A stretch of 64,000 nucleotides of DNA from Anagrus nilaparvatae (taxonomy: Eukaryota > Arthropoda > Insecta > Hymenoptera > Mymaridae), in assembly GCA_022575985.1 (NCBI GenBank), contig JAKSXM010000036.1, positions 744,001 to 808,000 of the forward strand, read 5' to 3'. Each line of letters opens with the position of its first letter. Position 1 is the first letter of the stretch. Of this stretch, positions 23,221 to 34,605 are shown in pieces. Below the pieces are notes generated by a model. That model was not told where the DNA came from, ran no database searches, and saw only the letters and a list, made by a program, of their open reading frames with translations. Made by a program: the position numbers and the translations under genes.

Positions 23221-24451
23221 TATTTTGAAACTGGATATTTGTGCGTTGTTGAACTTGATTTGAATAAAATCTTGGAGGAGACGGAGTGAATTGAAGGTGC
23301 TTCTGGCGAGCCTAACCTTCCTGATATTACGTTTTTAAATGTTGAGGTTGAGGTAATTGGTAAGAATAACAGCCATGCATTTAAGAAATTATTATCCTCA
23401 TTCGATGGCACGGATTTGAGGGAATGTTCCAAGACCTCTATTAACAATAATTGGATAGATGTTAACAGCAATGCTATCCCGGGTAGAGACTATATCCAAT
23501 ATCATCATGTGAGGATAAACGCTTTACCTACCAGAAGCAGGATAAGTAGAGGCTTGAGAGCAGAGAGAGCGAACAAATTATGTCGTGCCGGTTGCAACTC
23601 AGTAGAGACAACAACGCACGTTATACAAAACTGCTTTAGAACATATGGTGGTAGAATTAAACGGCACGATGCTATATCGAAGACTTTGGCCAAGGAGCTT
23701 AGACAAAAGCAATGGAAAGTTGAAGAGGAGAACAGGATCAGGACTTCTGAGGGATTGCGTAAACCTGATCTAATTTGCTCGAGAGGAGATAAAGTTTGGG
23801 TTATAGATACTCAGATAGTCGCCAGCCATACTAATCTCGCCCAAAAATTAAATTTCTTTTTCCGAGGATAAAAATAGGTGGTATTTATGTTTTTTGATCC
23901 GCTGAACACGAATCCGGGGTCCGTTTTGCGAATTTTGTGGTAAAATTTTTGTTATTAACAAATTATTGGCTAATTTAGCAATAATTTGTTAATAACAAAA
24001 AATTGACCACGAAATTCGCAAAACGGACCCCGGATTCGTGTTCAGCGGGTCGAAAAACATAAATACCACATATTTTTATCCTCGGAAAAAGAAATTTAAT
24101 TTCTTACATTTTAGGCGTGATTAGTATGGCTGGCGCCTAGACTATAATCAGATAGTCGATTTTTATAAACCGCTGAATGAGCTCCATAGAGACAAGGCGA
24201 AGAAATAAAGGAAAGACGAAATCAAAATCGCCATAGCGAGTCAAACTAAAGCCCCCATCAAGAATATCATGTTTACTTCCTGTACATTATCATACAGAGG
24301 GGTATGGAGCGAAAGGTCGTCTGAAGATCTACAAAGCTCAGGCTTAACGAAAGGGTTCTTATCAAAGTTGACAACGATGGTGTTGCAAGGAACGCACACT
24401 AATTGGGCACGTTTTAACATGATGACATCTAGAGTCCAAGGAGCCCGTTGA
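23221..24451 (+). pseudogene. R2-like LINE, C-terminal zinc knuckle and endonuclease, split by a hairpin insertion
   Basis: The plus-strand frame from 23290 carries the post-RT region of an R2-clade protein. It contains YHHVRINALPTRSR and then a CCHC knuckle, CRAGC...TTTH...QNC (about 23580-23634). GGRIKRHDAI and the restriction-like endonuclease core follow: KPDLICSRGDKVWVIDTQ at 23764-23814, with the PD...D residues visible. The frame is broken by a hairpin element at 23821-24147 and resumes at 24148. It continues through TLSYRGVWS and THTNWARFNMMT to the stop at 24449. Besides the insertion, I see a stop near 24206 and another at 23287. The reverse transcriptase domain is missing, so the copy is 5'-truncated and dead. 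It does not lie in 28S rDNA. Confidence 0.85.
23821..24147. mobile_element. Hairpin element inserted in the R2-like ORF, with 11-bp flanking duplication
   Basis: The two halves are near-perfect reverse complements. GCCAGCCATACTAATC at 23821 pairs with its reverse at 24119-24134. TTTCTTTTTCCGAGGATAAA pairs near 24075-24095. GCTGAACACGAATCCGGGGTC at 23901 pairs at about 24029-24049. The loop is near 23968. TCAGATAGTCG occurs on both sides (23811-23821 and 24148-24158), inside codons for QIV of the endonuclease, as expected of a target-site duplication. The right side has 13 extra bases outside the palindrome. The CGCTGAACACGAAxxCGGGGTC core matches the module of the elements at 10.7 and 53.3 kb. 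Confidence 0.85.
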
Positions 24452-24778
24452 ACTTAGTTTGAAGAACGGGACACCAATTGTACTAAGAATTGGAATATCC
24501 GCTTCCATTTCAAGAGCGTCAAGTCCACAGCGGAAAATATAGTGGCATACATCCGTCATTCGCAGACCATCGCGATGAGATAAGAAGACTCCAGTTAAAA
24601 TCCATGGAGGAACTTTGAGGACGGAGTACTCATACATCGGGGGATGAGTTAGTCGGTATACTTTGGGCAAGACATTCTGCTTTTGCAGAGTGCCTTGCCC
24701 CATGGAGTGCACGGAGAACACGGGTTCTGTTCGTGCGTAACGCATTCTCACCTCCCTGCCCGTATGCAAAAAAAAAAT
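24452..24778 (+). other. Probable 3' UTR and poly(A) end of the R2-like element
   Basis: After the R2-like stop, about 320 bp of GC-richer DNA ends in a run of A at 24769-24777, compatible with the 3' end of a non-LTR element. The minus strand has a 135-residue frame over 24362-24769 with balanced composition (VYRLTHPPMYEYSVLKVPPW, for example) that I do not recognise. It overlaps the R2 coding end and is more likely an antisense shadow. Confidence 0.45.
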
Positions 24779-24779
24779 C

Positions 24780-25115
24780 CAGCTTTAGGATTTTCGATGT
24801 TGTCAAGCCCAGATATCATAAGGTTGTTAGAGTACTTAACTTCAACTGGTCTAAAACAGTGGTTTAGACACTCTAGTTGTCCTTAATCCGCGTTGAGAAT
24901 ATTTTCATTTCTACTGATATTAGTGGAGCAGTTCATGATGAAGTGGTATTGAATTTTCACACATTTTTGAATTGATTCAAGTCCTCTCTGAGTGACTCAA
25001 AGTTTTTGTGAAAGGCTTAATTTATTTCCTAAAGTGAGGCAGTATCAGGATTACAGTCATGAGATGCTTTGAGTTATAGATATTTGAGTTTGAGACTGAT
25101 GGAGTAGCAGATGAC
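24780..25115 (-). pseudogene. LINE ORF1-like remnant, downstream part
   Basis: The minus-strand reading gives AFHKNFESLREDLNQFKNV, a heptad-like amphipathic stretch, with stops on both sides. It is followed in another frame by VKYSNNLMISGLDNIENPK. A coiled coil followed by an NN-I/L-x-I-x-G-L/I-D phrase is the usual plan of LINE ORF1 (gag-like) proteins. On the other side of the hAT-like foldback (28282-28440) the minus strand reads EKLESLHLQSIAHKS and a Ser/Thr-rich stretch of the same flavour. The foldback therefore probably split one ORF1. Frameshifts and stops are frequent. Confidence 0.45.
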
Positions 25116-25123
25116 ATGACTAT
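25116..25123. other. Left 8-bp target-site duplication of the hAT-like foldback
   Basis: ATGACTAT here is repeated exactly at 28274-28281, directly outside the complementary termini TAGGGTGTCC and GGACACCCTA. Confidence 0.85.
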
Positions 25124-28100
25124 TAGGGTGTCCGTTATTTCCCAAATTCGATTTTTTGCTGCTCCAAGGTTTTTAAATGAAAGTTTGTACCAAAAAAATA
25201 AGATTTCTTCATAGGAGCGGTTAAAAACCCGACTAAATGCACGTACTTTTTCCATTTAAATAACATGGGGAATTCGCGTTTTTTAGAAAATTTAGATAAA
25301 AATTTTTGTATTGCCGCGAAAATCAATTCTGCTTGGTAATTTTTTTTCGTTTGGGGTTATATTAAAACCCCCAAATAATAATTTTGCTAAAATTAACCTA
25401 CGCTAAAAAAAATATGGAGCTCAATTTTCGTTTTTTAAGTCTTATTTTATTAAAAAAGATCACGGTACGTTTGAACGCTGAACAACCTGAAAGCCCTGGC
25501 ACTTCAGATTTTTTTCTTGGAATAGTCTTTAATATGGTCCAAGAACCCCATGAAATCGTTTTTAAAAGTGTACACGTTCCTATGAACTTTTTTTGTGAGA
25601 GCTTAAAAAAGGCCCAAAATGACCAATTTTCAAATTTATTAACATTGCTGCCAAAATTCTGATTTTTTATGGAAATGGGTCTTATAGGTCTCAAAAATTT
25701 TCTGCAAACTTCAAGTTTCCAAAAATTCTTTACTTGTTCTTTTTCAATCATTTGTTTTCCGGATATGACAATTTAAAGTCATAGTCCAAATTTGAGGGTT
25801 TTTCAAAAAAGTCAATTTTAATCATTATCTTTGAAAAGCAATATCTAAGAAACTATTTAATGAAAAGAGACGAGTAAAGATTTTTTGGAAACTTGTAGCT
25901 TTTAAAAAGTTTTTGATGCCTACAGATTCCATTTTTATCAAAAATTCGAATTTCGCAAGCAATTTAAAAATTGGTTATTTGGGTAAAAATGGCCATTTGG
26001 TTTATTGACTATAGTTATGATGAAATTGCTTTTAAAAAATTGCCGTTTGCGGAAACAGAAAAGTGATACTTATGCAAAAAAAATAAGATGAATTGGAAGT
26101 ATTTTAGTTAACATCCAAGGTTGCAGCGTTACCTTAAAAAAACCTAAAAAACACTATTTTACTCATTACCCAGGCAACCAACGACGTTTCGGAAACGTCT
26201 CCAACCCGTTTCTGAAGAAACGAATTAAACCAATTTTCACCGTTTAAAAAACGTTTCTGGAACCGTTTCAGAAACGTAAAAATGCGCCTTAGAATTTTAA
26301 AATCCTAATTTTGGAATTAATTCCATAGCGAATATTCTTATATTAATTTTCATACTAGAAGTTATTTGCTAATGTTTTTAATTTTACATATAAATTTTTT
26401 AGTTTACTTACAATTATAAGTATAATTTAATTAAAAATTTATCAATAATTTTTAATTATTTTGATTTTCAATGAAAATCATAGCAAAAATACAAAACTGA
26501 ACAAGTCGATTTTGTAACATAATAAATATTTAACCAGGTATTATATACATTTGGAAGATAATTTTATATATGACTTGAGAAAAACAGTAATCGCCACCTA
26601 TTAATCATCTTAATTAGTTCATTTCGTCTAAAATAGATGGCTTTTTTGAAAGTCATAAATAAAATGACTTTTCAACTGCATATAAGACCAAGTTCAATAT
26701 TTATTATGTTACAAAATTGACTTGTTCAGTTTTGTATTTTTGCTATGATTTTCATTGAAAATCAAAATAATTAAAAATTATTGATAAATTTTTAATTAAA
26801 TTATACTTATAATTGTAAGTAAACTAAAAAATTTATATGTAAAATTAAAAACATTAGCAAATAACTTCTAGTATGAAAATTAATATAAGAATATTCGCTA
26901 TGGAATTAATTCCAAAATTAGGATTTTAAAATTCTAAGGCGCATTTTTACGTTTCTGAAACGTTTCCAGAAACGTTTTTTAAACGGTGAAAATTGGTTTA
27001 ATTCGATTCTTCAGAAACGGGTTGGAGACGTTTCCGAAACGTCGTTGGTTGCCTGGGTATGGATCCTTACATTATAAAAAAATAAATATTTTGTATCACA
27101 CATTTTTGTTTAACTTTTTATTTAAAAAAAAAAGAGTAAATTGAATAAGTATTCGCGGTAAAAATTTGAAAATATTCAATACCGTTGATATTCATTTTCA
27201 AAAGTTGAATAAAAACAGGTATCGCTAAAATAAATTGGTATTTATGATTTTAAACAATCAGTTAAAATATTTTTAAAAATTATTTTAAAATATTTATTTC
27301 TACATAAAATTAAATTCTTATATTATAAGCTTACTTCTAAAAATAAAAATTTACTTGAACATGTGTAATACAAAATAATTTATTTTTTAATGATTATCCA
27401 TAATAAGTAAAATATAGTGTTTTTTTAGGTTTTTTTATAGTAACGTTGCAACCTTGGATGTTAACTAAAATACTTCCAATTCATCTTATTTTTTTTTTGC
27501 ATAAGTATCACTTTTTCTATTTCCGCAACGGCAATTTTTTTAAAAGCAATTTCATCATAACTATAGTCAATAAACCAAATGGCCATTTTTACCCAAATAA
27601 CCAATTTTTAAATTGCTTGCGAAATTCGAATTTTTGATAAAAATGGGATCTGTAGACATCAAAAACTTTTTAAAAGCTACAAGTTTCCAAAAAATCTTTA
27701 CTCGTCTCTTTTCATTAAATAGTGTAATGCAATAATTTGCATTATAAAAGTAAAGTATTATGACAATTTGGCCTTTTTTAAGCTCTCACAAAAAAAGTTC
27801 ATAGGAACGTGTACACTTTTAAAAACGATTTCATGGGGTTCTTGGACCATATTAAAGACTATTCCAAGAAAAAAATCTGAAGTGCCAGGGCTTCAGGTTG
27901 TTCAGCGTTCAAACGTACCGTGATCTTTTTTAATAAAATAAGACTTAAAAAACGAAAATTGAGCTCCATATTTTTTTTAGCGTAGGTTAATTTTAGCAAA
28001 ATTATTATTTGGGGGTTTTAATATAACCCCAAACGAAAAAAAATTACCAAGCAGAATTGATTTTCGCGGCAATACAAAAATTTTTATCTAAATTTTCTAA

Positions 28101-28273
28101 AAAACGCGAATTCCCCATGTTATTTAAATGGAAAAAGTACGTGCATTTAGGCAACCCTAGCAGATCGGGTTTTTTAACCGCTCCTATGAAGAAATCTTAT
28201 TTTTTTGGTACAAACTTTCATTTAAAACCTTGGAGCAGCAAAAAATCGAATTTGGGAAATAACGGACACCCTA
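25124..28273. mobile_element. hAT-like foldback element, 3.15 kb, with nested insertion
   Basis: The termini TAGGGTGTCCGTTATTTCCC (left) and their reverse complement (right, ending at 28273) are flanked by a perfect 8-bp duplication. An 8-bp duplication with a T/CAGGGTGTCC-type end is the hallmark of hAT transposons. The left arm (about 25124-26167) and right arm (about 27402-28273) are highly similar. The right arm has a 16-bp insertion near 28151 and lacks about 230 bp present at about 25640-25870 on the left. The open frames at 25135-25751 and 28057-28320 lie within the arms and mirror each other, so none is a transposase. The element is non-autonomous. A related, more diverged pair of arms is at 48.65-49.4 kb. 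Confidence 0.9.
26169..27057. mobile_element. Second foldback nested in the hAT-like element at a TA site
   Basis: The ends read CCCAGGCAACCAACGACGTT (left) and its reverse complement (right), each bordered by TA (26167-26168 and 27058-27059). The arms are about 360 bp (to 26530, and from 26696) and nearly identical. They contain repeated GAAACG motifs (CGTTTCGGAAACG, CGTTTCTGGAACCGTTTC). The loop of about 165 bp is AT-rich. A TA duplication suggests Tc1/mariner-type mobilisation, by inference. It interrupts the centre of the older foldback, as shown by the outer arms resuming at about 27402. Confidence 0.9.
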
Positions 28274-28281
28274 ATGACTAT

Positions 28282-28440
28282 AGTATCAGTTACTTTAGTT
28301 CCAAAAGAAAGAGTGACTAGTTGGTCAGGTCAATCTATGGTTGTAGTGGGAACAGACTTATGAGCAATAGATTGCAAATGTAGTGACTCAAGTTTTTCTT
28401 TTTTTTTATATAAGAGTTTGCACTTGAATTAGAATCAGAT
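28282..28440 (-). pseudogene. LINE ORF1-like remnant, upstream part
   Basis: The minus strand gives EKLESLHLQSIAHKSVPT, a stop, then a Thr/Ser-rich stretch reaching the foldback junction. The downstream piece lies at 24780-25115. The identification rests on continuity across the insertion and coiled-coil-like composition, so it is tentative. Confidence 0.35.
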
Positions 28441-30390
28441 CATGTTTTGAATCATGATTCATGAATTTAAAAAAAGCTAGCAAACTTTTTTGAATTATTT
28501 AAACATCGTTAATTAAATATTTTCAATAATAATACACCTGCATAGCATTTTTAGTTATTTTATTTGATATAATTTTGAAAAAACAGGGTTAGAAAATGCT
28601 TCAAATTTAGTACGCTCCCTATTTGTATTTCTTTAAAAAAAGCGTCGATAGGACTAATAAGTATGTTAAAAAGTATAAGTGCAATAAGTTTAATTTATAA
28701 AAGTTGAAGGGGTAAAATAAATAAGGTTTCTTATTACTAAAACTTAATTTAAAAGCTGCTAACATGATTAACATTAATAAATAAGCTTTCTTGCTAACTT
28801 TATTTTGTTTATTAATTTTCTAAATATTTATTTATAAATTACTTTACCATTATGTTTTCTTATAATAATAATTAATCTTTAATTTACTTGGGGAAGTTTT
28901 TAAATTTATATTTCTATCGATCATTAATTTTAATATAAGAATGTTTTTTTATTGTAAAATCAATACCTTTGATGACTTAGAAGACTAGGAAATGCTTACG
29001 TGATGAATGAGCCTTTAAAAATCTCATGTTTACTGAAACATAACGTTGCTTTTCCTAGAAAATTTCTGAAAAAGAGATATGCAGACTTATAGAAAAATTT
29101 TCAGGAATCCAATAGTATAGATCTTTAACTCAATTATTATGCAAAAATTTGGAGATATTTCAATACCAAAATCAAAATTTAAATTATCTATTATAGAGAA
29201 TATTTACATTCAGAATACGTGGTATCCCGGCCTCAGATGGATATAGTTCTCCTCCTGGGATCAAAGTATAAAATTAAACTAACCCTACCTACTATAAAAG
29301 CTCATTAAAATTTGTATTTTTGTACTAAAATTCACTAAATTTTGCTGGATTAAGCAACTAAAACACCCACATCATTGATTTTCTGAAGTTAAAGCTTCAA
29401 AGCATCGAAACTAAGCTAAACAAAAAATTAAGTTAATTTACGGTTTCAGCAAGGAAACAGATCGGTATACAATTTTTAGCTGTATTGCTTGATATAAAAT
29501 TTGTCAATTATATAGATTATTGTTCTTATTTTGAACTATATTAATGAATTACAAAGTTTTGCTTTTCTCAAAAATAGAATAAAATCTGCCTAACAATAAA
29601 TTATTTTTTCTTCCAATTTCATGTTTGGAAATCCAAAATTTCTTATAAACAGCATTGAATTTTAAGCTAAAAATTATTATTATTATTATCATTATTATTG
29701 ACTAAAATTTAAAGTATTTGATATTTTATTATTTAAAAACAAAAATAAAAAAATTAGCATAGAGATAGAATCATAAATAAAATAATAATGATACACCTGA
29801 AACTAAAGAATTTTATTATTCGTCTGCATAGAATATGAATGAAGTTTTTAAGCCTCATTAATGAATGAAACAAAGTGAAAGAAACAGATAAATATCAAAT
29901 GAATCGTGAGTCATTCACTAAGGATATAATATATAGTAAAGGATAAATCTGTATATGGATATATTTTTTAATTTGATGTATCTTCTAAAGAAAATTTTTG
30001 AAAATTAAAAATCTGAGGAAATCTTTGCTAATCTAAAATTTCAGTTCTTTTTACTTTAATTTTATTTAGATTGGCATACTCTACAGTAAAAGGTTTAATT
30101 AAAATTTAAACCAAATTCCAGATTTTTCCCCTTATATTTTAAGCAAAATTTATTTTTAGCAAAAAATTTTCGAAGAATATATTTTTTTTTTAAGTCAATA
30201 GTTTTTCTGTAAAAAAAAATTTATAAAAACTAATATCATTCACTTAATTTTACGCATATAAATAGTAATATCTAAAAAAAAACTTTGTATAGTAATATCT
30301 AAAATAGTAATAGTAATATCTAAAAAAAAACTAACTGGTTTGTGTGTTAACATGAATTACCTAATTATTTGGTCCTAAGTCCTGGAATCA
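28441..30390. other. AT-rich non-coding DNA
   Basis: No coding frame or clear element boundary is seen. A short (ATT)n patch is at 29677-29698. Confidence 0.55.
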
Positions 30391-30394
30391 AAAT

Positions 30395-30525
30395 TAGTAA
30401 ACCTAAATTATTCTAAGACACTAAAACCGAATTATTTTAAGTCTATTTGACCCCTCCCCCCCCGCCTCCTGTACTTGGGGCTTTTTTAAACTACGCCTAT
30501 CCATCAAACATATCCTATGTTAAAA
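30395..30525. repeat. ATTCTAAGTCC dispersed repeat, copy 2
   Basis: ATTATTCTAAGACACTAAAA and ATTATTTTAAGTC are followed by TTTGACCCC, a C-rich tract and CATATCCTATGTTAAAAG. The order matches the copies at 48.5 and 60.8-61.03 kb, whose tract ends in CATGTTCCATGT. Confidence 0.65.
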
Positions 30526-33500
30526 GTATTTGTTTTTTACTATTTAATGTGCCTAGAATTTTTGAAAATGCTGGTTTACTTATTAAAGCTTACTTGCTAA
30601 ATTATAGTTGACCTCAAAATTCAGTTTTACGAAATATCTCGATAATTTTTTCATAACGAAAATAAATTGACCCATATATACATAAAATTGTTGAATACAA
30701 AGAATAAAAAAAAAAAAATATCCTGTTTTTTATAACGTAACTTTGGTTTATTCGTGTGGTCCATTCATATTGATTACCAGCAATATATGCAACTTATTGT
30801 ATTCTCCTCTGTTATTGTCGTCTCTTCAAAAATGTTTTGAAAGAATTGAGTTATTTTAGTTTAAGAAAATTCCGTTTGAAGTAAGTGGAATTTATAAATA
30901 TAAAGTACAGTATTTTTTGGAATTATTGGCCTATATACAAATACAAAATATAAAATTGTACATTGCAAGTAAGATCTAAAACTAGGGAATTGCTAAAAAT
31001 GTCTAATTCATGGAGAAATTGAACACTTAAGATATAGCAAATGGTTTTGGATAAGTTTAATATGTTGAAAAAACATGCCAAATATTGGCAAACCTTCGTT
31101 TATGCCAGTGGGTCTAGAAATGCAAGGCTCAATGTTATAAAATAGGGTTTTTTGGTAATTTTTAATGTAACGTTAAAATCTCACAAGTAAACCAAAACAT
31201 TGAGCACTGCGTTTCTAGGCCCAGAAAGCCTATTGGCCTGACAGGAGAGTAGTAAGCACGTTTTTTCTACATAATAAACTCATCCATAACCATTTGGTGT
31301 AATTTGGTGTTCCAAAGATAGTGAATTGTTGTAGATATTATCATTCTAATAATATAATAATGATGATATATAAGAAAATAATTCAGTTATACAGACTTAA
31401 AATAATATTAATTGAGTACGAGTTGAGTATTAAATTCTTTGGTTATAATAAAGGAATAAAAAAAGTTTACGAATGTAGCTCCGACTATGAAATTTTTCCC
31501 AATAAATTAATGATTACACATAAATAATTAACCTTCACTGAAGTTAAAAACATTCTGTAAATAAAAAAAACCAATAAACCATTTATAACAAAACACAGGC
31601 CTGAAAATAAAATTTTCTCAATTAATACAAAATACTTCTAATTAATATTAAAATTTGATATTTATTAACCAAAATGGTGCTTCACTCAGACTATAATTAA
31701 TAGTGATAATTGAATAAATTTTTTAAACTAACTAATAAAATATGAATGTTAGCATAATATTTAATATTTGAGTGTTAAGTAATAAAATATATTTTATCTT
31801 GATTATGATTATATTCATTTAAAACGGATGTACATTAAATTAAGTTAACATTTATGAGATTCATACTCGAACAACAACTATCTAAAGCGTAAAAATTAAT
31901 GTTGTAGAAATAAAAAAAAATGTTACGTTTTCTTTATTATGCAAAAAAAGAATAATAGTATATTTTTTGTAAATTTATAATAACAATTAAAACATAATCT
32001 TTATTATTTTATTTTTTGAATAAACGATGTGATAAAGTTTTATAAACTGTAGTACTTATATTATTTATTAATTTATATTAAGGAATTAAAAAGAAAGAAA
32101 AAAGAAGGAAGTCATATAAAATATCAATCTCAAATTTACAAGGTAAATCGAAATTCATATTATAAAAGAAAAATCACTTATTTTTATCATGAAAAAATGC
32201 AAAATTATTCCTTTATTAACTTTATTGTTCATTAAGTAAATAAAAAGAAATACAGTTAATTTTTGTATTATTATTTTCATTTTAAACAAATATTAATTGT
32301 TAATTTTATACCTTGGTACAAAAATTTAGTTTGAATAGTAGATTAAATCTGAGCCCCTTAAAACTTTAGATTGTAATTTCTCACCAATTCTTCTCAAAAG
32401 GTAAATAGCTTTTATATTTGCATATAACTTCCTCGAATACTATAAATATACATTATTACCTTAGAGAAATGAACTTAAAAACGCCTGATTCTCCTATCCC
32501 CGTGCAATGGACCACATTCTAATGATTACCGGACAGTTCCCCCCCAAGGACGCTCCACCCCTCCGGACGTTACCCCAGAATTTAGCTTATACTAGGGCTA
32601 AGTTCGAGTACAGCATTTGGGAGTAGGTTATAATTGATTTTTTCTTTTGTGGGAGCTTGACCCCCAAAGTTCAGCTTATTCTAAGGGGTAGGTAATTTTG
32701 GAGCTTTTGGAGGTAAGTTATTATTTATACATTCATTAAATACTAATTTATGCATTTATTGTTCATGTTCATGGGTTCTATTATTTTATAAAACTATTAG
32801 CTCATTTTTTGATTTTTTTTAAAAAGTCTTTTCTATTCATCTCTACAATTTTTCAATTAAGGGTCGATAACGTTATATCTGAAGTTCTTTTTTTCACCTA
32901 AAAAAATTAGAATTAAATACTGTGCTATTTTTATAAAATTAAATGATTTTGTTTTCTTAACAAATGAAACTAACGATTCAAAAAAAAAATTTTTTTTACT
33001 TGTTTAATGTAAAAAAAGCCTAGAAAATTAATCTTTTCATTAATTAGATTATTTTTTTTAATTAATTTCATTATTATTAATGTAGTATAATATAAATGCA
33101 TATAAATATTTCTAAATTAATAGTAGCAAACGGGTGGTCCAAATTTAAAAATAAATTTTTTTTTTTATATCTCGTGTATATCAATTATCTAAAACTCCTG
33201 ATAATCAATCATTTCTTATTTTCTGAACTTGATGTTTATAGATGAAGGTTCAAGAGTATCCTTTTTATTTTTTGTTCAATATTTTAATCTTGTCAAATAT
33301 TATATTAATAATGTCAATCCTTTCAATTTAGGATATTCATAAAATTTGTATAAAGTAACAGTAGCTTATAACTTATAAAAATAATTCATTTTTTTAAAAC
33401 ATATTTTTATTGTTATATATAATTTATATATAGTTAGTTAAGTAAGAGTCTAATTACAAAGTAGCATATATAAAATATCTATTTAATCATAAATTTGTTA

Positions 33501-33600
33501 CCTTCCCAGGTACAAAAATCGTGTATAAAACTTGGCACCGAAATTTTTGCACTCGTTGTACACCAAGGGGAGCAAAAAATATCGTAAGCATCATCGGCGA
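30526..33600. other. AT-rich non-coding DNA with one repeat-family landmark
   Basis: TTTCTAGGCCCAGAAAGCCT at 31212 recurs near 49402 (AAGCCCAGTAGGCCCATTGG) and 63827 (CTAGGCCCAGAAGGCCTATT). A GC-richer patch at 32495-32710 has no frame. Otherwise I see nothing assignable. Confidence 0.5.
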
Positions 33601-33628
33601 AAAACTTTAGACAAAAGCGTGAAGGTAC

Positions 33629-33784
33629 GGCACATTCTACAATCATCCGGTAAACTCTTGCGGTCGTCCGCTAGAGGTCCGCAAGGTAGTGTCGCCAACC
33701 TAAACTAAATTTATTTTATGTAAATTTGGCACCACTGACTTGCGGACGACCGCAAGAGTTTACCGGATGATTGTAGAATGTGCC
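33629..33784. mobile_element. 156-bp palindromic MITE flanked by TAC
   Basis: GGCACATTCTACAATCATCC at 33629 and its reverse complement ending at 33784 pair over about 43 bp (through CGGTAAACTCTTGCGGTCGTCCGC). The inner parts also pair imperfectly (GTGTCGCCAA with TTGGCACCAC). TAC lies directly outside both ends (33626-33628 and 33785-33787), a 3-bp target duplication. There is no coding capacity. The whole element would fold into one long hairpin if transcribed. Confidence 0.9.
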
Positions 33785-33814
33785 TACATATTACAATTGC
33801 TCCTCTTTGCTGAC

Positions 33815-34605
33815 AGTGATCACGCTAGTTTCAAAACTTTTATGCCCCCTGCTAGCTGGATACGATCTGGCTACGTACTGGATATCAATTTATAATTTAT
33901 TAATTTTCTTAAAAATTTTCTTCCGGGAAATCCCATACAGAAAAAAGAATCTGCTTGTCGCAAGGGACGCCATCTTCGTAGTTAAAATATTTAAATTAGT
34001 GAATTTAATAATATTTTAATAAATACATCAAGATATCAATTAAAAATATTATTTTATCCGTAAATTTTCAAGTTAAGAATATTGTGTATAGTATAGAAAA
34101 AAAATTTCCGAAATTCGGTTATGAACAAATTTTTTTATATTTGAATCGAACTGTGAATTTAATAGATTATACGATGAGAAACTTTCTCGCATCCGGAAAG
34201 AAAAATTATTTTTGTAATGTCTTAGAGTTCAAATGTCATTAAAAAAGAATAGTTTAATTTTTTAAAATAACCTTAAAATTTGGTAAAATAGTTCTTGCGG
34301 AAACGTAAATTAATAAAGAAAAAAATCATGAAACGTGAATCAGAATGGGTTCCCGTAGAAAAATATTAAGTTGATTAATGATTTTTTTTTGTAAATCAAA
34401 AAGTTACAAAATGATGAAAAAAAGAAACACATTTCCAGGAAGCGGATTAATTCCGGTTACGGCAAGCGGATTTTTTTCGATGTGGGGTTTTCCGAAAGAA
34501 AATTTTAATGAAAATTAGAAAAATATAAGTTGATATCTAATACGTAGCCAGTTCGTATCCAGCTAATAGCCGGCTATTAGACAGTTTTATTACATGGGCC
34601 TTGAT
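33815..34605. mobile_element. Diverged foldback element of about 790 bp
   Basis: TAGCTGGATACGATCTGGCTACGTA on the left (33851-33876 region) pairs with the reverse complement of 34540-34568. Similarity continues inward: GATATCAA, TTTTCTTAAAAATTTTCTT, GGAAATCCCAT and AATCTGCTTGTCGCAAG versus the right arm down to about 34440. The arms are visibly less alike than in the other foldbacks, so this is older. The 79-residue frame at 33780-34019 is incidental. Confidence 0.7.

Noticed and set aside
25135..25751. Several frames on both strands, up to 117 residues
   Set aside because: They lie in the hAT-like foldback arm and are mirrored in the other arm (28057-28320). No transposase motif is present.
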